From contig JBAYRN010000007.1 of the NCBI GenBank assembly GCA_041676625.1, positions 1 through 64,000 of the forward strand: DNA of 64,000 bases, in the 5' to 3' direction. Origin of the DNA: JAEXNA01 sp041676625 (lineage in GTDB: Bacteria; Vulcanimicrobiota; Xenobia; Xenobiales; JADMJV01). The first letter of the stretch is position 1. Every line of letters starts with the position of its first letter. Positions 17,447 through 25,993 of the stretch are shown here, in pieces. The notes below the pieces were generated by a model that saw only the letters and a list, made by a program, of their open reading frames with translations, was not told where the DNA came from and searched no databases. The position numbers and the translations under genes were made by a program.

Positions 17447-18338
17447 GACTTACCTCCAGGGTGGAAAAATTTGGATTCAAGCACCGTTGAGTTGGAGAAA
17501 ACCGATACGGTTTGTCCAAAAAGAGAGGGGTGTGCGGTTCGGAGTGCCCGATGGGTATACGGCCCAGCAGACGAAGACCCAATTCCTGACAACGTTTCTG
17601 GGCGACTTCGTAGACCGCTGAGGCCGGCTCGAAGCCAGTGAAGGTGCCCAGGAATACCTTCCGGGTCTGGGAGAAGAAGCCGCTATGAAAAAGTTGGGTG
17701 AGGTAGCGATCGACTCTATACGGGGCTTCATCCACGTCTTCCAACAAAACCGCGCTTCCGGCTTCAGGGGTCGGTAGCCAGGGGGTGCCGGCCAGGGAGG
17801 CCAGGACGGCTAGATTGCCCCCCCAAATGGTTCCGTGGAACTCCAGGTCTGGGCTGGCTTCGGCTAACGGGATCGGGGCGGCTTTGCCCCGGAGGGCCTG
17901 CAGGACGGTCTCTTTGTTCGGCTGTCTGGGAAAGGCGCAGAGCATAGGACCATGGACGCACTCGACGGAGAGTTTTAGTGACTTGCAGAGAGCGAAAAGT
18001 GCCGTGATATCGGAGTAGCCCATCCAGCGCTTCGGGGCGAGGTTGAGAGAGCGTACCCTGGGCTCCAAAAGGTGTAGGATCCGGGTTAAGCCGAAGCCGC
18101 CGCGGCCGAACCACGCGATGCCGAACGCCGAAGTCAAGAATTCGACAATTTCCTCACAGCGATCCTGATCGGAGCCGGCCAGGTAATCGGTGTGGTCCTC
18201 CCTGCCTCGAGCACGCAACGACCGTGGCCAATGAAAACAGAGACCGGCCGAGTGGGACTCTAGCGAATCCCGGGCTTGCTCGATCTGGATTTCGTCCCTG
18301 GGAAAACTGGACGGGAAAAGAACGGAGACCGTGGTCAA
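17436..18338 (-). CDS. LD-carboxypeptidase, peptidase family S66
   Basis: A 300-aa S66 family protein, which removes the terminal D-Ala from murein tetrapeptides in the cytoplasm during cell-wall recycling (or cuts microcin C-like amides in related members). The Ser-Glu-His triad is visible: Ser109 in GYSDITAL, Glu200 in AVLLEDVDE and His265 in PIGHSEPH. The WGGNLAVLASLAGTPW segment is also typical. I choose the TTG at 18338, whose TTGA overlaps the stop of the preceding gene with CAGGA just upstream. An ATG at 18389 would add 17 unusual residues. It overlaps the ATP-grasp gene by 11 bases. Confidence 0.88.
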   Translation of the reverse strand: MTTVSVLFPSSFPRDEIQIEQARDSLESHSAGLCFHWPRSLRARGREDHTDYLAGSDQDRCEEIVEFLTSAFGIAWFGRGGFGLTRILHLLEPRVRSLNLAPKRWMGYSDITALFALCKSLKLSVECVHGPMLCAFPRQPNKETVLQALRGKAAPIPLAEASPDLEFHGTIWGGNLAVLASLAGTPWLPTPEAGSAVLLEDVDEAPYRVDRYLTQLFHSGFFSQTRKVFLGTFTGFEPASAVYEVAQKRCQELGLRLLGRIPIGHSEPHTPLFLDKPYRFSPTQRCLNPNFSTLEVSHVL

Positions 18339-19192
18339 TCCTGAACCTCGACCGGCAAGGCCCGCTGCTTGGATCCATCCCATGCCCACAGAAAAGAGTC
18401 GCCGTTCCAGGCTTCATCGAGGGTGTTGAGGGCGGCCTCGATCAGGGCTTCGGCTTCGACCGCTTCAGAGTCCGAGGAGACCAGGGAGGCCCTGGCCGAA
18501 ACGCCGGCCTCCTCCAAAATCCGTTTGCAGCGCCTGGCTAAAAGGTGGGCTTGACCGGGCTGGCTGTTGGGCAGGAGAACGGCGAAAAGCTCCGCTTCCC
18601 AACGCCCAAAAAGATCGGCCCCTCGAACCGTATTGGAGAGGCCCAGGGCGGCCTTGTGGACGTCGGCTTCGGAACTCTTGAGTTCCAGGAAAAGGATGCA
18701 AAAGCTGATGCCGTCGCGGCGGTTCTTGCGGCACAGAACCTGCAATTGGTCCAGCAGGAAATTCTGATGATAGAAACCGGTTTTCTCGTCGGTGAGTCTG
18801 GTTGACCTCAGGGTGGCCAGGCGTAACGAGCTTCGATGGAGGGCTCGAAACTGAGCTTGCAGGAGTCTCTGGTCGGAAGTCGGATCGATGATCGAGGCTG
18901 CTCCCCGATCAAGGAGTGAAGTATAGTGGTCCTTCTCCTCACCCGGGCCGGTGATCAGCACGATGGGGGTCCAGCGGGTGTCGGGGTGACTGGCCAACTC
19001 CTCCACGGCAGTTTCCAGGGCTTCTTGCTTGCCGGTAGGGGCCAATAGAATAAGGAGCGGTTGTTCCCGCCGGGCCAGAGCCGCGATCTCCTGGACGGAC
19101 TGGGGGCGAAACAAAAGAGCCCCGGTGGCTGACACCAAGGAGGAAAGTTGGGAGTCGAGGGCTGTGCTTTCTGTCCACAGTAGTACCTTCAA
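18335..19192 (-). CDS. Degenerate receiver-GGDEF-like protein
   Basis: A 285-aa protein. Residues 1-115 look like a response-regulator receiver fold, but the strand that should carry the phosphorylated Asp reads PLLILLAPTG, so it is a pseudo-receiver. Residues 125-275 resemble a diguanylate cyclase domain (LTDEKTGFYHQNFLLDQL at the start), but the signature loop reads RWEAE instead of GGDEF, so cyclase activity is not expected. The start is TTG at 19192 with AGGAG 9 bases upstream. It leads the overlapping set with the S66 peptidase and ATP-grasp protein, suggesting a regulatory or scaffold role. Confidence 0.7.
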   Translation of the reverse strand: MKVLLWTESTALDSQLSSLVSATGALLFRPQSVQEIAALARREQPLLILLAPTGKQEALETAVEELASHPDTRWTPIVLITGPGEEKDHYTSLLDRGAASIIDPTSDQRLLQAQFRALHRSSLRLATLRSTRLTDEKTGFYHQNFLLDQLQVLCRKNRRDGISFCILFLELKSSEADVHKAALGLSNTVRGADLFGRWEAELFAVLLPNSQPGQAHLLARRCKRILEEAGVSARASLVSSDSEAVEAEALIEAALNTLDEAWNGDSFLWAWDGSKQRALPVEVQD

Positions 19193-19305
19193 AGGTTGTT
19201 GCTCCTGGAATTGAATGTATGGGGGCCTGTCACCCCGGGGCCTTTTCCGTTGGAAGGAACAGAACCTTTTGCAGCCCTGCAATTTTCATTTCTGACGAGA
19301 AAAGG

Positions 19306-19334
19306 TTGACCGGCAAACGTAATCCTGCTACATT
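19306..19334 (+). promoter_or_regulatory. Promoter of rpsN
   Basis: TTGACC (19306-19311), a 17-base spacer, then TACATT (19329-19334). The start point would be near 19341, about 50 bases before the rpsN GTG. Confidence 0.75.
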
Positions 19335-19390
19335 GTCGACCAATGTTCTGCTTGTGGCGAATTGCACACGAGTTGAAAAGGGAGGCCACT

Positions 19391-19696
19391 GTGGCTAAAA
19401 AGAGCGCGATTGCTCGCAACAAAAAGCGAGCTCGAATGGCGGACAATCAAGACGCAAAACGCAAGGAACTGCGAACCAAGCTGAAGGATCCGAACCTCGA
19501 GTATGAGGAAAAACAGCAGGTGATGTTCCAGCTTCAAGCTTTGCCCAGAAACGGGTCCAAGGTGCGAGTGCTGAATCGCTGTTTGATCTCGGGTCGTCCC
19601 AAGGCCGTCTATCGTAAGTTTCGAGTCTCTCGTATTGTTCTGCGGGAGTTGGCGCACCGGGGCATGATTCCCGGTATGCGAAAGGCCAGCTGGTAG
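19391..19696 (+). CDS. rpsN: 30S ribosomal protein S14 (zinc-free form)
   Basis: A 101-aa protein, the length of the long S14. It begins MAKKSAIARNKKR and ends RGMIPGMRKASW. It has a single Cys in NRCLISGRP and lacks the CxxC pairs of the zinc-binding 61-aa S14. The GTG at 19391 has GGAGG 5 bases upstream; the longer in-frame reading from 19343 overlaps its leader. It lies alone between unrelated genes, not in the S10/spc operon. In several phyla such stand-alone zinc-free S14 genes are zinc-starvation alternatives, but I see no clear Zur-type palindrome here. Confidence 0.95.
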   Translation: MAKKSAIARNKKRARMADNQDAKRKELRTKLKDPNLEYEEKQQVMFQLQALPRNGSKVRVLNRCLISGRPKAVYRKFRVSRIVLRELAHRGMIPGMRKASW

Positions 19697-19709
19697 CCCC
19701 ACTAGGGCG

Positions 19710-19785
19710 GGTGCGTTTGCACCTGATGCTAGCGAGTCTGGCGGTCGGCCTGGAAATGAAACAAAAATCCTGTGCGGACCTGAGT
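19710..19785 (+). other. Structured RNA region upstream of the metK terminator (possible regulatory leader)
   Basis: Between rpsN and metK, CTAG (19712-19715) can pair with CTAG near 19729, enclosing GGTGC-GTTT-GCACC. A second pairing brings GGTC near 19744 to GACC near 19777. This is followed directly by the terminator hairpin at 19786, then 60 bases to metK. No good separate metK promoter is evident. It does not match SAM-I, SAM-II or SAH consensus sequences that I know. Confidence 0.3.
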
Positions 19786-19821
19786 AAACCAAGCTGGGTA
19801 CCCGGCTTGGTTTCATTTTTT
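19786..19821 (+). terminator. Rho-independent terminator between rpsN and metK
   Basis: AAACCAAGC (19786-19794) pairs perfectly with GCTTGGTTT (19805-19813), with inner GGG/CCC pairs, followed by CATTTTTT. It could be the plain end of rpsN or the switching element of a metK leader. Confidence 0.8.
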
Positions 19822-19882
19822 ATGTAGATTTTATTTTGCGGGCAATACCCGTCCATAAAATGCCCATTGGAGGAATACTTAC

Positions 19883-21103
19883 TTGAGTTATCACCTGTTT
19901 ACTTCGGAGTCGGTGTCCGAAGGACATCCTGACAAGGTCTGTGACCAGATCTCCGACGCCGTCCTGGACGCTTATCTGGCTCAGGACCCCAACGCTCGTG
20001 TGGCCTGCGAAAGTTTCGCCCACACCGGTTGCATCCATTTGGCCGGACAGATCACTTCCACCGCTACCGTAGACCTCAATAAGATCATTCGGGAGACGCT
20101 GCTGGAGATTGGATACGACAATCCTGATTACGGCATCGACGGCAGAAGTTGTGCGATTTTACTCTCCATCGATCCCCAGAGTCCGGATATCGCCCAGGGG
20201 GTGGATGCCGCTCTGGAGCACCGGGGTAAGAACGCTACCGAACTGGAAGAGCAGATGGGGGCCGGCGACCAGGGCTTGATGTTCGGGTACGCTTGCCGAG
20301 AAACCGAAGAACTGATGCCCCTCGGCATCACTCTGAGTCACAAGCTCATGCAACAACTCGCTAAGGTTCGCAAGAATAAAGAAGTCGATTTCCTCCGCCC
20401 TGATGCAAAGTCTCAAGTCACCGTGAAATACGGAGCCGACGGTGAGCCCGAAGGGATCGAAACGATCCTGATCTCCACCCAGCACCACGAGGGTGTTTCC
20501 CTGGAGGAGATTCAGAAGGTCCTGGTGGAGAAGGTCATCAAGCCGATCGTACCCGCCAAGTATCTCAAATTCGAGGGAAGTGCTCTGGTTCATCCGCGTA
20601 TCCTGGTCAACCCCACCGGAAAATTCGTGAAGGGCGGTCCGGAGGCTGATACCGGACTCACTGGACGCAAGATCATCGTAGACACCTACGGCGGCATGGC
20701 GCGTCACGGTGGAGGAGCCTTCAGTGGAAAAGATCCCACGAAGGTGGATCGCTCTGCCAACTACGCAGCCCGCTGGGTCGCCAAGAACATCGTGGCGGCG
20801 GGTCTGGCCGACCGCTGTGAGGTAGCCCTTTCCTACGCCATCGGGGTGGCTGATCCGGTCTCCATCGCGATCAACACAGAACGCACCGGGCGCCTACCCG
20901 AAGAGAAGCTAGAAGAGATCGTGGCCCAGGTTTTCGACCTGCGTCCGGGTGCGATCGTGAAAAATCTAGAATTGCGCCGTCCCATCTATCGCCAGGTGGC
21001 CGCTTATGGGCACTTCGGTCGTCCCGAACTGGATCTGCCCTGGGAACGAACCAATAAGGTAGAGGAGCTTAAGGCTAAGGCCGGAGCTATGGCTTCTGCC
21101 TAG
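19883..21103 (+). CDS. metK: S-adenosylmethionine synthase
   Basis: A 406-aa protein that makes SAM from methionine and ATP. Signature segments are GHPDKVCDQISD (residues 13-24), GAGDQGLMFGY (about 130-140) and GGGAFSGKDPTKVDRS (about 274-289). Length and domain order are normal. The start is a TTG at 19883 (LSYHLFTSESVSEGHPDK), with TTGGAGGAA upstream. A strong terminator precedes it in the rpsN-metK spacer and another follows its stop. Confidence 0.97.
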   Translation: MSYHLFTSESVSEGHPDKVCDQISDAVLDAYLAQDPNARVACESFAHTGCIHLAGQITSTATVDLNKIIRETLLEIGYDNPDYGIDGRSCAILLSIDPQSPDIAQGVDAALEHRGKNATELEEQMGAGDQGLMFGYACRETEELMPLGITLSHKLMQQLAKVRKNKEVDFLRPDAKSQVTVKYGADGEPEGIETILISTQHHEGVSLEEIQKVLVEKVIKPIVPAKYLKFEGSALVHPRILVNPTGKFVKGGPEADTGLTGRKIIVDTYGGMARHGGGAFSGKDPTKVDRSANYAARWVAKNIVAAGLADRCEVALSYAIGVADPVSIAINTERTGRLPEEKLEEIVAQVFDLRPGAIVKNLELRRPIYRQVAAYGHFGRPELDLPWERTNKVEELKAKAGAMASA

Positions 21104-21117
21104 CTCCTAGCCGAAAA

Positions 21118-21140
21118 GCCCCTGAATTAAGGGGTTTTTT
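21118..21140 (+). terminator. Terminator after metK
   Basis: GCCCC (21118-21122) pairs with GGGG (21131-21134) around an AT-rich loop and is followed by six T residues (21135-21140). It lies 15 bases past the metK stop. Confidence 0.8.
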
Positions 21141-21192
21141 AATTTTCCGGTACAGGGGTTCTTTCGCCGGGGATGGAATCTGCTAACCACCG

Positions 21193-24100
21193 ATGTCGGT
21201 GCCACTTGGGCGATATGAACTTCTTTCGGAGCTCGGTCGAGGCGGAATGGGAATCGTCTACCGGGCTTTTGATCCAATGCTTGAGCGCGATTGTGCTATC
21301 AAAGTGCTGCCGCCCAAAAAGCTGTCGAAGGAGCTGCGGGAGCGTTTTCTCAGGGAGGCCCGGGCGGTGGCCAAGTTGGACTCCTCCAATATCGTCAAGA
21401 TCTATGATATCGGTCGCGAACCCGATGGCGACTACGAGATCAACTACATCGTTATGGAGTTCGTCGAAGGGACAAACTTCGGGGAGAAGTATCCCGGGGC
21501 ACCCAGTGATGAAGCAGAGCTCAACTCCCGGCTGGATGTCTTTGACCAGGTCTTAGAAGCGATCCATTACGCCCACGGAATGGGAGTCGTTCACCGGGAC
21601 CTCAAACCGGACAATATCATGGTCACGGCCTCCAATCGGGCCAAGATCATGGATTTCGGTCTGGCCTTTTTTGCCGGAAGCCACTCCCTCACCAACGCCA
21701 ATCAGGTCATGGGCACGGTGGCATATTTCTCGCCCGAGCAAGCAGCCGCTAAGAAGGATGTCGATCATCGAGCCGATCTCTACTCCCTGGGAGTGATCCT
21801 ATTTGAATTGATGACCGGTCAACTCCCTTTCGTGGCTGAACACCCGCTGCACATGATGAGGATGGTCATCGGCGACCCCCCCCGCCGGCCCTCGGCCCTG
21901 AGCAATCTGGTCACCCCGTCCTTGGAGGCCGCCTGCCTGAAGTGTTTAGAGAAAGAACCAGGCGCTCGCTTTGCCGACGTGGCCGAACTCCGCCAGGCCG
22001 TGAAACTGGCCCGCCTGGCCGCGCAAGCCAGGAAAGTGCGGGCTCTTAATCCCCAATCCCAGGAGAAGCCTCCGGGGAAGGAACCGCCGAAGCCACCCCG
22101 CCCACCCTCTAAACTGCTTCAAACCGCTCTCGGCAAGACCGGCTTTGGCAAGAAAGAAACGCCCAAGAAAGAGTCTGAGGTCGACATGTCGGCTCTGCTC
22201 GGCACCGTGCTGGACCCCATCGCAGAGACCGGTAAGAAGCCCAAAAATAGACCGGCTCCCCCGGAAAAAATTCGATCGCTTCATCCAGCCCTTGCCTCCA
22301 CCTCCTGGCAGCAGGAGATTGATAGCGACCGGGGGGGCGAGGAAGAAAGTCGGGAGAACGACTCCGAAACACCGGTTCCGATCCGGCCCCGGATCGTCGG
22401 ACCGGGGATTTTCTGTCAGTGCGGCGCGGAGAATCCTGCCGACACCGACGTCTGTTATGAGTGTGGTGAGGTCATCAAGCCGTCGATCCACATTGTGCAT
22501 CAGGACGCGGCTACCCACTTCAAGAATGGGATGCAGGCTCTCGGAAGGGGGCATCTGGAAGAGGCCCGACGCGAATTTGCCTCAGCGGTGGAAAAGAACC
22601 CGGAGTTCGGAGAGGCCTTCCTGGAACTCGGCAAGACCGAACTCAGCCTGGGCCTCTTTGATGATGCCCACGATCACCTCGAAGAGTCGATGAATTATCT
22701 CAGTTCTCGCTACGAACCGCTGATGAATCTTGCTGACCTTTACCAGCAGGCGGAGCAGCCCAAGGACGTGATCACCTGTCTCCTGGATATCCTGGAAGAC
22801 TTTCCACGGGAAACCAACGTCCGCTGCAGACTGGCTTTGCTCTACTGTCAGTTGGGAGAGATCAATAAAGCGCTGGCCGCGTATCGCACCGCTCTCAAGT
22901 ATGACCCCAACAATCTGGCTGCGAACCGCCAACTGGGGCTGCTGCTGGCGGCCGAGGGATCGGAGGATCAGGCGATCCACTATCTGGAGATCGTAACGCG
23001 GTTAGACTCCAACGACGGCCACATCCGGGGGCTTTTGGGTAAGCTCTACTCATCCAGAGGCCAGTTCCGCCAGGCTGAAGACTCCTTCAGTAGAGCGATC
23101 GAGCTGCGGCCGAAAGACCCCGATCTCCGAGTGGAAATGAGCAATCTGTATTGCCAACAAGGACGCCTGGACAAGGCCACTCAGGTGCTGCAGAAGACTC
23201 TCACCAAGGCGTCCGGACACCTCGCTGCAAGTCGCTTGTTGGCGCAGGTCCGCTTGGATTCAGGGGATCTAGGCGGGGCCAGGGCTTGTCTGGAAGAAGC
23301 CATCGTTTACCATCCTGAAGATGAGCGGCTGCATCGGCAACTCGGTGAAGTCTATCTGATGCAGTCCAATCTGGATGGTGCCCTCAACTGCTTTGAGAAA
23401 GTGGTGGAACTGCGACCGGATTGTGCCAGGATGCGGAATCAGCTGGGCCGGCTTTACCTGAAAAAGAACTATGACGAAAAGTCCATCGTGGAGTATTCCG
23501 AAGCGGTCAGCCTTCATCCCCTGGAGCCAACCTATCGAGAGGACCTGGGGATGGCCTACTACGTGACCGGAAAGCTGCCCGAAGCAGCGGCAGAACTCCA
23601 TAAAGCCACCCGCCTGGACGGTCGAAACGCCGATTATTTTAAAGCTCTCGGGTTCATATACGGGGAGTTAGACAATCCCGACCAGGCGGTGGACCACTTC
23701 AAGTACGCCTTGCACCTGGACCCGAACGACTCCCGGACCCTGGCTTCCCTGGCCCGGGTAAGAATGGGCCAGGGGCTGGCCAACGCCGCGGTGGAACTGT
23801 ATCAAAGCGCCTTGCAGTTGGAGCCCGGACTCACCATTCTTCATCTTCATCTGGCCAGGGCGCTGGCTGCCGCCGGCAAGAGCCAGGAGGCGGTGAAGTC
23901 TTTTCGAGACTTCGCCGCAACGGTGGGTGAGAAGGCCGACTCCCAGTTGCTTTCGAGCGTGTTCGTGGAGATGGGCCAAACACTCTTTGAAACCGGTGAT
24001 GCAGGGCAAGCAGCCGAGGTCTTTCAGGCTGCCCTGGCTCACCCGGAGAGCCAGGCTCAAGCCCGGGTTGGTCTGGCCAGGGTTAGCCTGAGCCGCAGCG

Positions 24101-24612
24101 ATTTTCGGGCTGCCGCCGGCCATCTGCAGCGAGCGTTGGAACTGGAGCCTCGAAACGCCGATGTCTGGCATACCTGGAGCATGCTGGCCGCTGAGGAAGG
24201 CAAATGGGCCGACGCGGTGTCGCGCATGGAGAGCGCCTTGAAACTCAAAGCCGACGACCCGGAACTCTGGATCCAGATGGGGCGGTGTTATCGAAAAGCT
24301 GGTCGAGCCGACGACGCGGACCGCACCTTTACCAAGGCTGCCGAGCGTTTTCCCGAGGACAAAGCCAGGTTTCTATGGCTCAGGGGGAGGCTTGCTATCC
24401 GCAAAAAAGACTGGAGTTCCGCCTACGGCATGCTCCAGGCTTCGTTCGATCTGGCTCCCGGCTCCTGGCGGGTGCACGAAGATATGGCTCAGGTCTGTCT
24501 GGGCCTCCAAAATTGGGGGCAGGCCGAGGAACACATTCGTAAAGCAGAAGAGTTGGCACCGGCGGGTAAAAAGGCCTCTGTGCGCCAACTCCTGAGTCGA
24601 TTACCCTCCTAG
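21193..24612 (+). CDS. Ser/Thr protein kinase with zinc ribbon and TPR array
   Basis: A 1139-aa three-part protein. Residues 8-270 are a Hanks-type kinase with the main catalytic elements: glycine loop GRGGMG, Lys37 in AIKVL, HRDLKPDN (Asp136), DFG (154-156) and SPEQ. Residues 290-400 are a Pro/Lys-rich linker. A zinc ribbon follows with Cys408, Cys410, Cys421 and Cys424 (CQCG...CYEC). Residues 437-1130 are about twenty TPRs. There is no transmembrane segment, unlike PknB-type receptors, so it is probably cytosolic with TPRs recruiting substrates. The ATG lacks a good ribosome binding site. Its stop overlaps the convergent prepilin stop in CTAG. No matching phosphatase is in the window. Confidence 0.92.
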   Translation: MSVPLGRYELLSELGRGGMGIVYRAFDPMLERDCAIKVLPPKKLSKELRERFLREARAVAKLDSSNIVKIYDIGREPDGDYEINYIVMEFVEGTNFGEKYPGAPSDEAELNSRLDVFDQVLEAIHYAHGMGVVHRDLKPDNIMVTASNRAKIMDFGLAFFAGSHSLTNANQVMGTVAYFSPEQAAAKKDVDHRADLYSLGVILFELMTGQLPFVAEHPLHMMRMVIGDPPRRPSALSNLVTPSLEAACLKCLEKEPGARFADVAELRQAVKLARLAAQARKVRALNPQSQEKPPGKEPPKPPRPPSKLLQTALGKTGFGKKETPKKESEVDMSALLGTVLDPIAETGKKPKNRPAPPEKIRSLHPALASTSWQQEIDSDRGGEEESRENDSETPVPIRPRIVGPGIFCQCGAENPADTDVCYECGEVIKPSIHIVHQDAATHFKNGMQALGRGHLEEARREFASAVEKNPEFGEAFLELGKTELSLGLFDDAHDHLEESMNYLSSRYEPLMNLADLYQQAEQPKDVITCLLDILEDFPRETNVRCRLALLYCQLGEINKALAAYRTALKYDPNNLAANRQLGLLLAAEGSEDQAIHYLEIVTRLDSNDGHIRGLLGKLYSSRGQFRQAEDSFSRAIELRPKDPDLRVEMSNLYCQQGRLDKATQVLQKTLTKASGHLAASRLLAQVRLDSGDLGGARACLEEAIVYHPEDERLHRQLGEVYLMQSNLDGALNCFEKVVELRPDCARMRNQLGRLYLKKNYDEKSIVEYSEAVSLHPLEPTYREDLGMAYYVTGKLPEAAAELHKATRLDGRNADYFKALGFIYGELDNPDQAVDHFKYALHLDPNDSRTLASLARVRMGQGLANAAVELYQSALQLEPGLTILHLHLARALAAAGKSQEAVKSFRDFAATVGEKADSQLLSSVFVEMGQTLFETGDAGQAAEVFQAALAHPESQAQARVGLARVSLSRSDFRAAAGHLQRALELEPRNADVWHTWSMLAAEEGKWADAVSRMESALKLKADDPELWIQMGRCYRKAGRADDADRTFTKAAERFPEDKARFLWLRGRLAIRKKDWSSAYGMLQASFDLAPGSWRVHEDMAQVCLGLQNWGQAEEHIRKAEELAPAGKKASVRQLLSRLPS

Positions 24613-25055
24613 TTGTCGGGTTTGTAGACGCTGATCATTCCCGAGTTCGACTGAGGATATTCAGGATCGCAAAGTCCCACACCCAACTGCACCGAGTGGT
24701 CACCGGGACATTTCAAGAGATACTCGGAATTGTCGTCCGATGGGGTATAAGAAGCGGTATAAGACGCCTCGTTGGTCGGGCAAGTAGGAATGGCCTTGAT
24801 GAAAGGCTTGGCTGGGTCGATGATGGTGACCAGATCCTCCGGGTACAGGTTCTTGTTTTCCAGGGAGTACAGCTGAAGCGCGGTGGAGATGTTTCGCTCG
24901 TTCTGGACGCAAGCCGAGTGGTAGGTCTTGAAACGACCTCGGATTAGGACGGGGGTAAGTATAGCCGCCAGAATCCCAAAAATGGCAATAACAATCATGA
25001 GTTCGATGAGCGTGAAACCCTGGCTCCCACCCCGAACAGCGCTCTTTCTTAGCAT
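24609..25055 (-). CDS. Type IV prepilin-like protein
   Basis: A 148-aa protein with a class III signal: a short basic leader, then SQG|FTLIELMIVIAIFGILAA, with the conserved Gly before Phe and Glu at +5. Prepilin peptidase should cut and methylate it. The globular part is 100 residues with four Cys, resembling pseudopilins or minor pilins of Gram-negative-type systems. The ATG at 25055 has GGGAG 8 bases upstream and is preferred to the ATG at 25070, which lies within that site. No pilus assembly gene is nearby, so it is an orphan. Tail-to-tail with the kinase gene. Confidence 0.88.
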   Translation of the reverse strand: MLRKSAVRGGSQGFTLIELMIVIAIFGILAAILTPVLIRGRFKTYHSACVQNERNISTALQLYSLENKNLYPEDLVTIIDPAKPFIKAIPTCPTNEASYTASYTPSDDNSEYLLKCPGDHSVQLGVGLCDPEYPQSNSGMISVYKPDN

Positions 25056-25246
25056 ACACTTTACTCCCATTTCAGCGATTTCGTAGTTTCTCTTCCGATC
25101 TCTCGGTCGGTAAGCGACTGTTGTTCGGCAGGAGATCCACTCTGTAATCGTTTATACCCGCTCAACCGAATTTCGGACACGCCGAGATGTCATTGAAACA
25201 ACCTCGACAGGAGGTTGTTAAAGGATCGAAACGGATTGGGATACTC

Positions 25247-25993
25247 ATGATAACAGAAACGAAGAGATTAAATTGGAAGAGTGTCGCGATGGCGGCCGTG
25301 GGCACGCTGTTCATGACTCTGGCTGTCCTGCTGCCCGCGGAGAGTCAGTCGTCCAGCAGTGACTACGCCATTCTCATCGTGGGAGACGAAGGCACCGCCG
25401 AGATGTTGAGGGAGGAGAAGGTTCTGATCAACGAGATGGCTGTTCGAATTCGCCAGCAGACCCCCGAGCAGAGGCTTCCCATCTACAGCTATCACTTCAA
25501 TAAGGAACGGGAAAGGGCATACTGCGAGAATAAGCTCAATGTACTCAGCGAAGACCTGCTGTTTGTCGGAATCGTCAAGCTCAAAGATAAGGTTCCGCTG
25601 AAGGTCGTCTATCGGGTGGACCGGATCACCAACCCGGCCAGGGCTGCCAAGGACATCCTCGTCCGGGCAGAAGAGATCCTGGCGGAAGCCTCACCCCAGC
25701 CCACCGTCTCCGAGAGTCCCGCTCCGGTAAACACTCCCGCCACCGTAACCAACCGGGGCTTCAGAGTGCAATTGGGCTCTTTTGCCAAACTCGAGTTTGC
25801 CCAGAAGAAAGTGGCTGATGCCAACCGGGCTGCCCTGAAGGTCGCGGTTGTTGAACTCGATGGACCCGACGGCGATACCCTCTATAAAGTGCTGTCACCA
25901 GTTTTTTCTGAACGGACCGATGCCGACGCCATGTTGGCGAAGTTTCACGAAGCGGGATTCGAGGAAGCGTTCCTGACTCGCGTGAGTGAGTAG
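25247..25993 (+). CDS. SPOR-domain exported protein
   Basis: The protein is 248 aa from the ATG at 25247; an in-frame ATG at 25187 would place 36 residues before the hydrophobic core, too long for a signal peptide. Residues 12-35 form the signal or anchor (SVAMAAVGTLFMTLAVLLPAES). Residues 38-150 are mixed alpha/beta with no known family. A Pro/Ala/Thr linker (150-170) leads to a SPOR domain (FRVQLGSFAKLEFAQKKV to FLTRV, about 172-247). SPOR domains bind denuded glycan strands at division sites. It overlaps the priA start by 8 bases. Confidence 0.8.
   Translation: MITETKRLNWKSVAMAAVGTLFMTLAVLLPAESQSSSSDYAILIVGDEGTAEMLREEKVLINEMAVRIRQQTPEQRLPIYSYHFNKERERAYCENKLNVLSEDLLFVGIVKLKDKVPLKVVYRVDRITNPARAAKDILVRAEEILAEASPQPTVSESPAPVNTPATVTNRGFRVQLGSFAKLEFAQKKVADANRAALKVAVVELDGPDGDTLYKVLSPVFSERTDADAMLAKFHEAGFEEAFLTRVSE

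Noticed and set aside
19710..19760. Hammerhead-ribozyme-like CTGATG in the rpsN-metK spacer
   Set aside because: The CUGAUGA core and the matching GAAA with correct stems are not present.
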